Below, one piece after another: positions 8,910 through 17,708 of a stretch of 64,000 nt of DNA. A program made the translations under genes and the position numbers. The first letter of the stretch is position 1. The number at the start of each line of letters is the position of its first letter. The DNA is taken from NCBI RefSeq assembly GCF_000317285.1, contig NZ_AJLN01000066.1, forward strand, positions 1 to 64,000, read 5' to 3'. The notes beneath the pieces were generated by a model, which was given only the letters and a program-made list of their open reading frames with translations, was not told the DNA's origin and ran no database searches. The stretch is from Chlorogloeopsis fritschii PCC 6912 (GTDB lineage: Bacteria > Cyanobacteriota > Cyanobacteriia > Cyanobacteriales > Nostocaceae).

Positions 8910-9760
8910 AGTAGGCAGATAAAATGCCAAGCCCAATTGAATGCTTATAAGCAGGCAAAAAGAAATTATGGGTAATTGATAAGTGGGAAAACCCATTACC
9001 ATTACCCATTACCCATTACCCATTACTAATCATTAGATTAGCAAACATTACTGATGCTATTCCTCTGTTAATTGGAATTTTTTCTTAAATTTTATCTCTA
9101 AATTTTAATCATTTTTTTACAGTAACAAACAAATCATTTCTACTTAAAATTAATATTTTTTTACTCGAACTTATAATTTGTTATGTTTTTACCAATTTAA
9201 TAGTAACACTATTTTCACAGCTATTTTTTAAACAAAACCTAAATTAACAAGCTTTTTTACCCATCTCTAAAAAATTGTAACTTAACATACAAAATCTATT
9301 ATCTTTTTACAAAATAATGTTTTTACACTGAATCCACTATCAATCTCTTACTCCTGATAGAGCCGTGTGCCAATAGAAGCAAAGCTTACTTCTACATATT
9401 TATACTGATATATGTTTTGCTCAAGACTTGCTAAAAGCTGCCAGTAATTTTATCAGTAAATGCTAGACGTCAAGGGCTAACATTACTATAGTCTCAAGCT
9501 AATCGCAGTAGGGATCACTAAAACCATAAGCTAACACAGCATAAACAAGATAATTTTATATCCAAAGCTAGATGATTAGAGATATAAAGTTTAAGATAAT
9601 CAGAAGAATTATAGGTTGTTAAGTTTTTCCAGGCTAAATTGATGTACTAGCTAACGTTAATGTTGAATTTTATTAAGTATGGACTATCAAAAGTTAGCTA
9701 GTTTAATTAGCCTGCTTATTGTTTCAAGCAAAATTAATCATGATATCCAGGGATTTAAAA
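8910..9760. other. Long AT-rich non-coding region
   Basis: Apart from the heptamer array, this 850-base stretch has no reading frame with gene-like content. It is strongly AT-rich with T-runs (9110-9170, 9300-9325), becoming more balanced after 9350. It could hold a small RNA or a long 5' leader for the zinc-ribbon gene, but I see no recognisable RNA family. Confidence 0.5.
8990..9035. repeat. Tandem CCATTAC heptamer array
   Basis: Downstream of uvrC, the unit CCATTAC (ACCCATT phase) is repeated about five times (ACCCATTACCATTACCCATTA and onward to 9027), after a partial complementary copy ATGGGTAATTG at 8969-8979. The two halves could form an imperfect hairpin. It is a short tandem repeat, not a CRISPR: there are no unique spacers. 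Confidence 0.8.
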
Positions 9761-9937
9761 ATGCAGATAGTACAAACTATTTACTGCCCCAACTGTGGTA
9801 GTAAAGCAGAAAGACATTATATTTTTGATAGACAGTTAACAAGAACTCAATGCCAACGTTGCGACTACTTAATGGTATGTTGCACGCGTACAGGTAAAGT
9901 TATTGAAGCTTATGCCCCTGGTATTTATGCACGTTGA
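9761..9937 (+). CDS. Small zinc-ribbon protein
   Basis: 58 residues from ATG 9761 (MQIVQTIYCPNCG), preceded by AGGGAT at good spacing. An earlier ATG at 9719 adds 14 poorly conserved-looking residues. Two CxxC pairs (CPNC near the start, CQRC in the middle) form a four-cysteine zinc site, and the protein ends TGKVIEAYAPGIYAR. I recall such proteins throughout cyanobacteria, often mislabelled as PriA-related. Function unknown; nucleic-acid or protein binding is likely from the fold. Confidence 0.75.
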   Translation: MQIVQTIYCPNCGSKAERHYIFDRQLTRTQCQRCDYLMVCCTRTGKVIEAYAPGIYAR

Positions 9938-9982
9938 TAATTAGGTTAGTGGATAGTAGATAGTGGTTAACTACTAACTACT

Positions 9983-10050
9983 GTACGGGCGGGTTTGGTT
10001 GATTATATGAACGGTTACTACCGACAATTTATCTTCTAAACCCGCCCCTA
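9983..10050. repeat. Dispersed inverted repeat between convergent genes
   Basis: The arms GGGCGGGTTT (9987-9996) and AAACCCGCCC (10038-10047) are perfectly complementary around a 41-base centre, and the pairing GTA/TAC continues after one mismatch. It is flanked by TAGTTAACTACTAACTACT-like direct repeats on both sides (9964-9982 and 10049-10058), reminiscent of a small non-autonomous element. It sits between the zinc-ribbon gene (+) and rlmN (-) and can serve as terminator for both. Confidence 0.75.
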
Positions 10051-10054
10051 CTAA

Positions 10055-11233
10055 CTACTGCTTACTTGCTCGTAGTTGTCCGCAAGCAGCATCTGCTTCT
10101 AAACCACGAGAGTAGCGCACGCTCACAGCAATATGATGCTGTTTAAGAACTTTGACAAAAGCTTGAATGCGACTGGAAGTCGGGCGTTTGTAGTCTACTT
10201 CTGAAATAGGGTTGTAGGGTATTAAATTAACATGACTTTGAAATCGCCGTAGTCTTTGCGCTAATTCAGCAGCGTGTTCTGGTAAGTCGTTAACGTCCGC
10301 AAGCAGAACGTATTCAAAAGTCACCCGACGTCCCGTAATTTCCACATATTCGCGGCATTCGGCAAGCAAATCTTCAATTGGATAAGAACGAGCGCTAGGA
10401 ATGAGTTTTTCTCGTAGTGCTTGGTTAGAAGCGTGGAGGCTGACTGCTAGGGTAACTTGTAATTTATGCTGGGCAAATTTACGAATGCGATCGCGTATTC
10501 CCACTGTGGAGACAGTCATGCAGCGTTGCCCAATACCCACATCTTGATTAAGGGATTTGATTGCTCCTAAAACATTATCTGTATTTAACAGCGGTTCGCC
10601 CATACCCATAAAGACGATATGGCTTACCCGTTGCTGAAAATCTTCTTGAACAGTTAACACCTGATCGACGATTTCGTGCCGTGTCAAATTGCGCTTGTAG
10701 CCGCCTTTACCAGTCGCACAGAAATCACATCCCATCGGACAACCGACTTGAGTTGAGACGCAAACTGTCAAACGTTCTAGAGATTTTGGATTTGGGAATT
10801 TCTCCACGTCAGAGTTTCCCCGCTTCCCCGCGTCTTTCCATCTCCCCCTCTCCCACTCTTCCTCTCTGGGATAAGTGGGGATACCGACTGTTTCAATAAT
10901 ATATCCGTCTGCTAGCTGCAAAAGATATTTGACAGTACCATCGGGAGCAACAGAGCGATAGTGAATTGTAGAGCGCCCAATCGGAATTTCTGCAACTTCC
11001 GCCCGCCATTGTTTGGGGAAGACAGAGATATCAGCAAGCGATCGCACTCCCTTTTGATAAATCCATTCATGCAGCTGCTTTCCTCTGTAAGCAGGTTGCC
11101 CCTGCTGTTGCACCCAAGCGGTTAACTCGGCAAGCGAAGCACCCAGCAACGGAGGAGTTAATTCTCCTGATGCTGTATCTAATTTTTGTTTGGTAAGAGA
11201 GTCAACCCCAGGTAACAGAGGTGTAGCAGACAT
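10055..11233 (-). CDS. rlmN: 23S rRNA (adenine2503-C2)-methyltransferase RlmN
   Basis: A radical-SAM enzyme that methylates A2503 of 23S rRNA and A37 of some tRNAs. 392 residues. The iron-sulphur cluster ligands are Cys165, Cys169 and Cys172 ([12 protein letters not shown]), the GMGEPLLN segment binds SAM, and the methyl-carrying Cys is near the C-terminus in DAACGQLR. Unusually, about 33 residues (121-153, rich in Glu, Arg, Lys, Trp) are inserted between IETVGIPT and RLTVCVS just before the radical-SAM core; the insert is low-complexity at DNA level. The core motifs are intact, so activity is probably kept. Confidence 0.95.
   Translation of the reverse strand: MSATPLLPGVDSLTKQKLDTASGELTPPLLGASLAELTAWVQQQGQPAYRGKQLHEWIYQKGVRSLADISVFPKQWRAEVAEIPIGRSTIHYRSVAPDGTVKYLLQLADGYIIETVGIPTYPREEEWERGRWKDAGKRGNSDVEKFPNPKSLERLTVCVSTQVGCPMGCDFCATGKGGYKRNLTRHEIVDQVLTVQEDFQQRVSHIVFMGMGEPLLNTDNVLGAIKSLNQDVGIGQRCMTVSTVGIRDRIRKFAQHKLQVTLAVSLHASNQALREKLIPSARSYPIEDLLAECREYVEITGRRVTFEYVLLADVNDLPEHAAELAQRLRRFQSHVNLIPYNPISEVDYKRPTSSRIQAFVKVLKQHHIAVSVRYSRGLEADAACGQLRASKQ
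10775..10873 (-). repeat. In-frame low-complexity insertion in rlmN
   Basis: About 99 bases (33 codons) rich in C/T on the plus strand (CCCCGCGTCTTTCCATCTCC, CTCTCCCACTCTTCCTC) that other RlmN proteins, as I recall them, do not have. Such CCCCGCGTC/CTCCC strings occur as intergenic repeats in Nostocales. The insert keeps frame and contains no stop. Confidence 0.7.
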
Positions 11234-11365
11234 AAAAAGTCACAAATTCACGGTGGCATATCTATCCTATAACTTCTTGCCGAATCTTGCTTTGACCGAG
11301 AGCGATCGCCTATTTCTCTCTCAAAAGTTTAGAACTTACGCACGAGCCACGGAATAATCAAACTA

Positions 11366-11396
11366 CTCCAGGCACAGAGAACACGGAAGAAGAGGA
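11366..11396 (+). repeat. Dispersed CACAGAGAACACGGA repeat, copy 1
   Basis: AGGCACAGAGAACACGGAAG followed by AAGAGGAATAAG resembles the strings at 22526-22557 (+) and 51624-51660 (reverse strand). The shared core is CACAGAG(ACGC)GAGAACAC(A/G)GAGGAAG. It lies in the spacer upstream of the peroxiredoxin gene. Confidence 0.6.
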
Positions 11397-11476
11397 ATAA
11401 GAGTTAGAGAGGTATTTCCTCAATCTGAAAACTCATTATTGTAAACTTATGTTAAGTTTTATTTTGGTTTGCATTT

Positions 11477-12037
11477 ATGATTTCTCGCCGCAATTTTCTG
11501 AGCATATTATTCGTTAGTTGTTTTGCTCTCATCGGTTGGTTGAATTTTGTCCCAACGGCTAGTGCATTGGGAGGCAAACTGCCCCCGATTAATCAACCGG
11601 CACCCCTATTTACTTTGCCGACAAACTCTGGTGATGGTGAAATTTCTCTCTCTGATTTGCGGGGTAAGTGGGTGGTTCTGTACTTTTATCCAAAAGACTT
11701 CACCCCTGGTTGCACAATAGAAGCACGTCGCTTTCAGCAAGATTTGCCCAAATATCTAGAAAAAAATACCCAAATCATTGGTGTGAGTGCGGATGATGTT
11801 AGCTCCCACGCCGAATTTTGTGATTCAGAGGGTTTAGTATTTCCCCTATTGGCAGATACAACAGGTGCGGTGAGTAAAGCTTACGGTTCTTGGATGAGCT
11901 TTATCTCTACGCGCCACACATTTATCATCGATCCGCAAGGTGTTCTGCGCGAGACTTTTGTCAAAGTTAATCCAACTATCCACAGTCAAGAAGTCTTATC
12001 TCGGCTAGAGGAATTGCAAAAAGCTACTGCTTCCTAA
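11477..12037 (+). CDS. Exported peroxiredoxin, BCP/PrxQ type
   Basis: Reduces hydrogen and alkyl peroxides. 186 residues. The N-terminus SRRNFLSILFVSC, a hydrophobic run and an ASALG-like cleavage site (about 30) form a Tat-like signal peptide, so the enzyme acts in the periplasm or thylakoid lumen. The thioredoxin-fold domain (about 35-180) carries the peroxidatic Cys79 in FTPGCTIEARRF. The usual PrxQ resolving Cys five residues later is Arg84; the only other mature Cys is Cys115 (AEFCDSEG), which could act instead. It stands alone with a 243-bp upstream spacer. Confidence 0.92.
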   Translation: MISRRNFLSILFVSCFALIGWLNFVPTASALGGKLPPINQPAPLFTLPTNSGDGEISLSDLRGKWVVLYFYPKDFTPGCTIEARRFQQDLPKYLEKNTQIIGVSADDVSSHAEFCDSEGLVFPLLADTTGAVSKAYGSWMSFISTRHTFIIDPQGVLRETFVKVNPTIHSQEVLSRLEELQKATAS

Positions 12038-12237
12038 CTTGGGGCGATCGGGTGGGTGGATAGACTAAAGAAAGGGGAAAAGGAAAAATAAATCCTTTAA
12101 CCTTTCACCTCTTTTATGCCTTTACATCCTTCCCCAGTCAGCAGTTATTAGTCTTACACTCATAATATAAATAGGCAAAATTAGAAAAAATTGATAACTA
12201 ATAAATAAAAGCTGATAGCTCCTTGGCGAGGCGTACT

Positions 12238-12726
12238 ATGAATTTTGAACACGAAGCAAATTTTCAAAATCCAACAGAAGAATTTGAATTTGCTCAACCA
12301 CCGACTCCTGCTAAACCACTGGAATTGCTAAGAGATACTGAAGCTTTACTACGTCGTCCAACAGTAGCAACATTGGTGCCGCTTTTACCACCAAAGTGGG
12401 GAAAAAACTTGCAAGCAGCTTCTTGTGTCGCAGAAGATTCCTTGAAAGAGTTAGCCGAAATTGAACTGGAGAAAATTAGCGACTGGGAACTACGCTCTGC
12501 ACGTATCCGTGTGGGATTAAGCTTTGTTGGTTTTGGGGCGCTGATGATAGTTGTACTGCTGCTTTACCTTACCACGTTACATCCACAACTCAGTCCAGTT
12601 GAACAAATTGGTCTATATTGGTATCAATACGTTTGGTTTGTGTGTTTGGGCGTAGCGGGAATGTTTATTCTCGGTCGAGAAGCAATGCGTCCAACTGAAA
12701 AGCCTCAAAAATTTAACAAACGGTAA
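12238..12726 (+). CDS. Hypothetical two-helix membrane protein
   Basis: 162 residues from ATG 12238, with GGCGAGG 6-12 bases upstream; a TTG at 12223 would add five residues. The N-terminal 85 residues are acidic and soluble, with the segment RDTEALLRRPTVATLVPLLP, followed by two membrane helices (about 95-117 and 130-150) and a short basic tail. I do not recognise the family. The stop is only 2 bases before the PPK2-family start, so the two genes are very probably one transcript. Confidence 0.65.
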   Translation: MNFEHEANFQNPTEEFEFAQPPTPAKPLELLRDTEALLRRPTVATLVPLLPPKWGKNLQAASCVAEDSLKELAEIELEKISDWELRSARIRVGLSFVGFGALMIVVLLLYLTTLHPQLSPVEQIGLYWYQYVWFVCLGVAGMFILGREAMRPTEKPQKFNKR

Positions 12727-12728
12727 GT

Positions 12729-13604
12729 ATGAATGACATCAACCACAACCATTTAATAGTTAAACCTGGTTCTAAGATTTTATTAACAGATTATGACTCT
12801 AAATATACGGGCAATTTCCAAAGTAAGGTTGATGCACAAGGCAAATTAGAAGCAGGCGTTCAGCAACTGAGAAAATATCAAGATGTTCTGTATGCTCAAA
12901 ATACTTATGCTTTGTTAATTATATTTCAGGCAATGGATGCTGCTGGTAAAGATAGCACGATTAAGCACGTGATGTCTGGCGTTAATCCGCAAGGCTGTCA
13001 GGTATTCAGCTTTAAAGCACCCAGTGCGGAAGAGTTAGATCATGATTATTTGTGGCGATCGGCTAAATCCTTGCCGGAAAGAGGACGCATTGGAATTTTC
13101 AACCGTTCATACTATGAAGAAGTCTTAGTAGTTCGCGTTCATCCAGAACTCTTACAAAAGCAACAATTACCCGATTCACTTAAGGGAAATGATATCTGGA
13201 AGCAGCGATTTGAGGAAATTAATAATTTTGAAAAATATCTGGTAAATAATGGCATTGTCATTCTTAAATTCTTTCTAAATGTTTCTAAAACAGAACAGAA
13301 AAAACGCTTTTTAGACAGAATTGAATTACCAGAAAAAAATTGGAAGTTTTCCATAAATGATGTGCAAGAACGCGCTCATTGGGATGATTATATGTCAGTT
13401 TATGAAGATGTTTTTAATCACACCAGCACAGCTTGGGCACCTTGGTATATTATTCCTGCCGATCGCAAATGGTTTATGCGTCTTGCTGTCTCTGAAATTA
13501 TCTGCTCAAAATTAAAAGAACTTAATCTAAAATATCCAACGGTAAGTGAGGAACATAAACAGCAACTTTTACAGGCAAAAGCAATATTAGAACGTGAAGA
13601 CTAA
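12729..13604 (+). CDS. PPK2-family polyphosphate:nucleotide phosphotransferase
   Basis: 291 residues of the PPK2 family, which move phosphate from polyphosphate to AMP, ADP or GDP. The Walker A-like loop is MDAAGKDS (69-76), the Walker B/lid region is GRIGIFNRSYYEEV (119-132), and the trailing RFEEINNFEKYL and WDDYMSVYED segments match the family. The length and one-domain form fit the AMP/ADP-regenerating group, but the exact nucleotide cannot be read here. It follows the small membrane protein gene by 2 bases; the pairing may link polyphosphate use to the membrane, which is only inference. Confidence 0.92.
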   Translation: MNDINHNHLIVKPGSKILLTDYDSKYTGNFQSKVDAQGKLEAGVQQLRKYQDVLYAQNTYALLIIFQAMDAAGKDSTIKHVMSGVNPQGCQVFSFKAPSAEELDHDYLWRSAKSLPERGRIGIFNRSYYEEVLVVRVHPELLQKQQLPDSLKGNDIWKQRFEEINNFEKYLVNNGIVILKFFLNVSKTEQKKRFLDRIELPEKNWKFSINDVQERAHWDDYMSVYEDVFNHTSTAWAPWYIIPADRKWFMRLAVSEIICSKLKELNLKYPTVSEEHKQQLLQAKAILERED

Positions 13605-13956
13605 CTAGAGAGTGAAAAAAAGATAAAAATTTTAAAATTCACCTCTGTTGTGATAGTGATATTATTATGCCTATTCATTAACTAAAACACTGCCAATCCA
13701 GATAGAGTGCTACTTTTTAACCATAAGTATTCATCCTGAAGCTACAATAGCAGAGCTTTGTGTTAACTAGGGTAAGCAAAAAGAAGTGCTCAACTGGATT
13801 GAACATTGTTTGCTCAAAGCTATACAGAAGCCCGTACTTGACCACAGGTTATGTATGGCTGATTTTGCAAGCCAAGCTTAATCTCATCAAATCCTCACAA
13901 GTTCCTCAGGTTTATAACTTAATCTCATGAATATTGCCGAAGGAGAAGTGGCAAGT
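13605..13956. other. Non-coding spacer upstream of DUF2949/pfkA
   Basis: About 350 bases with no gene-like frame and no strong repeat. It presumably contains the promoter of the DUF2949-pfkA pair. A frame from ATG 13927 reads into the DUF2949 gene but lacks a ribosome site. Confidence 0.45.
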
Positions 13957-14151
13957 ATGGAAGCAAGTAAACTTGCAAAATTCCTCAGTTTTTTGCAAGA
14001 AGATTTAGCAATTCCAGCAGACGATCTGCAATTAGCATTGCGGCATCCTGAGCAAAATCCGAATTTGTTACCTATAATTCTGTGGCAATATGGGCTGGTA
14101 ACGTTGAACCAGCTAGATCTGATTTTTGACTGGTTACAGGGGAATGGTTGA
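13957..14151 (+). CDS. DUF2949 family protein
   Basis: A 64-residue cyanobacterial protein of the DUF2949 family, function unknown. The start is decided by AAGGAGAAG about 7 bases before ATG 13957; the in-frame ATG at 13927 has no such site. It is all-helical, with the family features LQEDLAIPADDLQLALRH and ILWQYGLVTLNQLDLIFDWL. It ends 12 bases before pfkA, so the two are cotranscribed. Confidence 0.85.
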   Translation: MEASKLAKFLSFLQEDLAIPADDLQLALRHPEQNPNLLPIILWQYGLVTLNQLDLIFDWLQGNG

Positions 14152-14163
14152 GGTTAAGCCACA

Positions 14164-15228
14164 ATGAAAACAAAAAAACGTCTTGGCATTCTTACCAGTG
14201 GCGGCGACTGCCCCGGATTGAACACAGCAATTAGAGCAGTTGTCAGCCATGCCACCCTTTCTTATGATTGGGAAGTGGTGGGCATTCCCTATGCCACGAC
14301 GGGACTTTTGGAGGGAAAAACAGTTCCTCTGTCGATGCATGGTTTAGATTTGCACGGTATTGACACTCTACTGTGCATAGGCGGAACGATTCTCGGCAGT
14401 ATCAATAAAGGAGACACCCTCACTCATATTGATGAAATTCTAGCTGGATATCAGGCTTTAGAATTGGATGCCTTGATTGGTATTGGCGGAGACGGTAGTT
14501 TAGCAATTCTCAAAGAGCTACAATCCAAAGGCGATTGGCAGTTCATCGCCATTCCGAAAACTATCGATCATGATGTAGCACTGACAGAAAGAGTAGTTGG
14601 ATTTGATACAGCAGTTAATACAATTGTTGATGCTCTAAATCGTTTGACTTTTACTGCTGCTAGTCACGATCGCGTTATGATTGTAGAGGTAATGGGACGT
14701 ACAGCCGGACATCTAGCGCTACAGGCAGGAATTGCAGGTGGAGCGGATATCATCCTAATTCCGGAAATTTCTTACTCAATCCAAGGAATTTGCCAACATT
14801 TAGCAGAATTACGCGATCGCAACTGGCGTCGATTTGCAATTGTTGTCGTAGCAGAAGGCATTGGCATCGCAGAAGATTCATCTTTGCAACCAGCTTGTGA
14901 AAAACCGAGTTGCGGGATGGGGCAGTATATCGCTGATGAAATCCGGCGTTGCAGCACTTATCCCATTGATGTTCGAGTTTCAGTATTAGGGCATATCCAG
15001 CGCGGGGGTATTCCCTCAGCTAGCGATCGCTTGATAGCCACAGCCTTTGGTAAAGCTGCTGTAGATTTGGTTGTTAGCGGGCACACTGGTTTAATGGTAT
15101 CCTGGCAAAATGGGAGAGTAGTGCCAGTTTCTTTAGATTTAGTTTTAGCGAAAAGTCCTTTACTGGTAGATCCCAATAGTTTTTTAGTAGAAACTGCTCG
15201 CTGTTTGGGTGTTTATGTGGGGAAATGA
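14164..15228 (+). CDS. pfkA: 6-phosphofructokinase
   Basis: Phosphorylates fructose-6-phosphate in glycolysis. 354 residues. The N-terminal nucleotide loop is LTSGGDCPGLN (11-20), the donor-selecting motif is GGDGS (108-112, Gly111 as in ATP-dependent enzymes), and the catalytic segment is PKTIDHD (131-137). The Lys at 132 is of the pyrophosphate/mixed group type, and His136 replaces the common Asn. MGRTAGHLAL and SVLGHIQRGG are present. So ATP is the likely donor but the enzyme belongs to the mixed clade, and its phosphate donor should be tested. Downstream is a dense hairpin array. Confidence 0.94.
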   Translation: MKTKKRLGILTSGGDCPGLNTAIRAVVSHATLSYDWEVVGIPYATTGLLEGKTVPLSMHGLDLHGIDTLLCIGGTILGSINKGDTLTHIDEILAGYQALELDALIGIGGDGSLAILKELQSKGDWQFIAIPKTIDHDVALTERVVGFDTAVNTIVDALNRLTFTAASHDRVMIVEVMGRTAGHLALQAGIAGGADIILIPEISYSIQGICQHLAELRDRNWRRFAIVVVAEGIGIAEDSSLQPACEKPSCGMGQYIADEIRRCSTYPIDVRVSVLGHIQRGGIPSASDRLIATAFGKAAVDLVVSGHTGLMVSWQNGRVVPVSLDLVLAKSPLLVDPNSFLVETARCLGVYVGK

Positions 15229-15277
15229 AGGCAGAGGGCAGAGGAGTAGAGGAGCTTCAGGAGCACCAGGGGCAGTA

Positions 15278-15482
15278 GCCGCTACGCGTCTACTTACGCT
15301 GTCGTGCAAGAGCGTAGGTAGGAAAGACAATGGTTTTAGTCCTCTTGAGAGGACTTTTACTATTAGCCATAGGTTTCTAACCTATGGCGGTTTATTGATA
15401 TGGTGCAACATATCAATAAAATAAGCAGAAATCACAGGAGCCAGAGGCGCCAGTTTTCGTTACCAGGTTCAACCTGGTAACG
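15278..15482. repeat. Array of five hairpins in the pfkA-ldc spacer
   Basis: Five successive inverted repeats: CTACTTACGCT/AGCGTAGGTAG (15290-15320, one mismatch), AGTCCTCT/AGAGGACT (15338-15355), GCCATAGGTT/AACCTATGGC (15366-15388), TTTATTGATATG/CATATCAATAAA (15391-15420, 12-bp arms) and CGTTACCAGGTT/AACCTGGTAACG (15458-15482, 12-bp arms). It begins with GCCGCTACGCGTCTAC (15278-15293), also found inside the large kinase gene at 25299. The spacer lies between convergent genes. The array looks like nested or chained extragenic palindromes. Confidence 0.85.
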
Positions 15483-15540
15483 AGGGTTTCTCCGCGTCTC
15501 CCTGTCCCGGTGTCAGCCTCAACCCGTCAATTAAGTTACC

Positions 15541-16560
15541 TCACCGAACCGCAGTTTCTAGCATTCGTAGTGTTCCATTCTCGGCATCTATTTCCACATC
15601 AACACCTACAGGTACAGTAAATTTATCTTTAATGTGACCAATCATCGAACCGTACCAAGCAGGAATACCCAAAGGTTGAATGTGATCCTTTAATACTTGG
15701 GCTAAAGTCAGCGATGGTTGATCGCCAAGACTGCAATTAGTGCATTTTCCAAATACAAAACCAACTATTTGGTTGAAAATACCCGCATTTTTTAACTGAG
15801 TGAGCATTCGATCGACGCGGTAGATATCCTCGCCTATTTCTTCCACAAATAAGATGCTATCCTGCCATGAGGGAAGATAAGAAGATCCTAGCATTGCCGA
15901 GAGTACCGACAAATTACCACCAACTAATTTACCCTTAGCCTTTCCCGGAGTAATGATTTTGCGGCCAATTTCAGTCGTGAGCGTATTTGTCATTGTCACA
16001 ACTTCCGCATTAAAAAGGATGCGCTTGACGTAATCTACGCTAAACTCATTCCAAGTAGATGTAGCAACAGGCCCGTGAAAAGTAATTAGCCCACTGCGAG
16101 CATAAATTGCTAACAATAGGGAAGTAATATCGCTGTAACCCATAAAAATTTTTGGATGGGAGCGAATTAAGGAATAGTTAATTAAGGGTAAAATTCGATT
16201 GCAACCCCAACCACCGCGCATAGTAATAATGGCTTTGACCGAGCGATCGCCAAACATAGCATTAACATCAGTAGCGCGGTCAATATCTTTACCTGCTAAA
16301 TAACCGTAGCTATCTAAAATATGTACCCCTAGCTTTACTTTTAATCCTAAAGTCAATAATGCTTTTTTCGCTACTTCGATGTCTTGTGGTTCAATAATAC
16401 CAGCAGGACTAATTAATCCTACCGTGTCACCTACCTTTAAACGTGGCGGCTTAATAATGGTATTTGAATATAATTTGGCTTGGACAGGAAGTACAGGAAT
16501 TTGAGAAGATAAGCCAGCTAAACCCAAGAATTTGACAAATTTTCGACGCTTGATGGTCAT
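15541..16560 (-). CDS. LD-carboxypeptidase (S66 family), Tat-like signal
   Basis: 339 residues of the LdcA/MccF serine peptidase family, which trims tetrapeptides in peptidoglycan recycling or cleaves microcin-like conjugates. The triad is visible: nucleophile Ser143 in GYSDIT, Glu240 in FVEEIGE, and His309 in GSMIGHIKDKF. The TMRGGWG substrate loop (about 113) is present. The N-terminus KRRKFVKFLGLAGLSS resembles a twin-arginine signal, implying export, whereas E. coli LdcA is cytoplasmic. It faces pfkA across the hairpin array. Confidence 0.9.
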   Translation of the reverse strand: MTIKRRKFVKFLGLAGLSSQIPVLPVQAKLYSNTIIKPPRLKVGDTVGLISPAGIIEPQDIEVAKKALLTLGLKVKLGVHILDSYGYLAGKDIDRATDVNAMFGDRSVKAIITMRGGWGCNRILPLINYSLIRSHPKIFMGYSDITSLLLAIYARSGLITFHGPVATSTWNEFSVDYVKRILFNAEVVTMTNTLTTEIGRKIITPGKAKGKLVGGNLSVLSAMLGSSYLPSWQDSILFVEEIGEDIYRVDRMLTQLKNAGIFNQIVGFVFGKCTNCSLGDQPSLTLAQVLKDHIQPLGIPAWYGSMIGHIKDKFTVPVGVDVEIDAENGTLRMLETAVR

Positions 16561-16717
16561 GGCAAAAGTGTGGTATCATTTGGAACCTGTATCCAATGCT
16601 AGGAAAAAAAGCAGAAGGTAAAGGGTAAAAGCAAAAACCTTCCTGTTACTTTTACCTTCTACCTTTTACTTTTGTGCTCTATAAAAACTGCGATCGCTAC
16701 TATCAAATTTTCACTCA

Positions 16718-17608
16718 TCAACAACGAGCGGAACGGGGTATCATGAACTTCTCTGCATCTAAGGGGAAAGCGCCGCGAACCATCAAAAAAGAATCGCCGT
16801 CAAGTAAGTGAGGAAGTGCTTGTACATCCACATCTAAGCATTCCGGACAAAAATAAATTTCAACTTCGTCAATCGGTTGTGGTATTCGTTTGAGAATAGC
16901 TGCCAAAGTACATATTTGTGTTCCTACCACATCGAAAAGCTTGAGCTTGTTACCTTCTATCTCCATTACCGCAACCAAATCCAAATCTTGGAAATAATAC
17001 AGAGGATTGTTTCCTTCCTGGAAGCAAAATATCGCTTTCTCTTTGACTATCCCTAAAATATTAGAAACTGGCTGGCGTATTTCCAAAAGTCTGTGTAGCA
17101 ATTTTATATCCTTGCGATCACTGGTATTGAGCAATCGAAAGCCATCTATGCCACCCTTTGAATCACACTTACTTGTAACTGTAAAAATATGTTCTTTGAT
17201 AAAGCGAAAGCCGAAAGGTTTATATAATTCAGGTTGAGCTGTAGTCAATACCAAAATTTGATAGTGGCGATCGCAGTAGATAAGTACCTCTTCCATCACT
17301 TCCCGGTAGTAGCCACGCCGTCGAAATTCTGGATGGGTACACACAGCATGAATTCCCCCTACAACTATATCTTGTCCCATCAGTCGCATGGGAATCTCCA
17401 GAACTCCCACATGGGTAACAGCTAAGTCATTGTGGAAGCGGATAAATGGGGTAGAAGCATCTTCCCAAGCTGCGCCCAACTTCCGGATACGTGTTGCTGC
17501 ATCTCTAATTCCAGGGAAAATCATCTCTAGCAGGTTAAATAGATTATGGCTTAATGTCGGATCTTCAGAAAATGACCGCCGGAAGCGATACTGATTTATA
17601 GTTCCCAT
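16718..17608 (-). CDS. GNAT-family N-acetyltransferase (Eis-like)
   Basis: 296 residues from ATG 17608 (MGTINQYRF); an upstream in-frame start at 17656 adds 16 residues with odd composition. The GNAT core lies in the N-terminal half: HAVCTHPEFRRRGYYREVM carries the acetyl-CoA pyrophosphate loop (RRRGYY), followed by LVLTTAQPELYKPFGF. The C-terminal half (about 150-296) has an SCP2/Eis-like feel, with EVEIYFCPECLDVD, but is not clearly assigned. The substrate is unknown. It sits between two palindrome clusters. Confidence 0.82.
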   Translation of the reverse strand: MGTINQYRFRRSFSEDPTLSHNLFNLLEMIFPGIRDAATRIRKLGAAWEDASTPFIRFHNDLAVTHVGVLEIPMRLMGQDIVVGGIHAVCTHPEFRRRGYYREVMEEVLIYCDRHYQILVLTTAQPELYKPFGFRFIKEHIFTVTSKCDSKGGIDGFRLLNTSDRKDIKLLHRLLEIRQPVSNILGIVKEKAIFCFQEGNNPLYYFQDLDLVAVMEIEGNKLKLFDVVGTQICTLAAILKRIPQPIDEVEIYFCPECLDVDVQALPHLLDGDSFLMVRGAFPLDAEKFMIPRSARC

Positions 17609-17708
17609 GCTCAACCAAAACGAAATTCTAATTTTTATACTACATATGCTACACAATCATTTCTGATCAAGAGGTTAATTCACAAATTGCACAAGTTCCA
17701 ACAACCTG

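Noticed and set aside
8969-9035. Possible CRISPR array in the CCATTAC repeat downstream of uvrC
   Set aside because: The units are 7 bases, contiguous, and lack unique spacers; it is a short tandem repeat.
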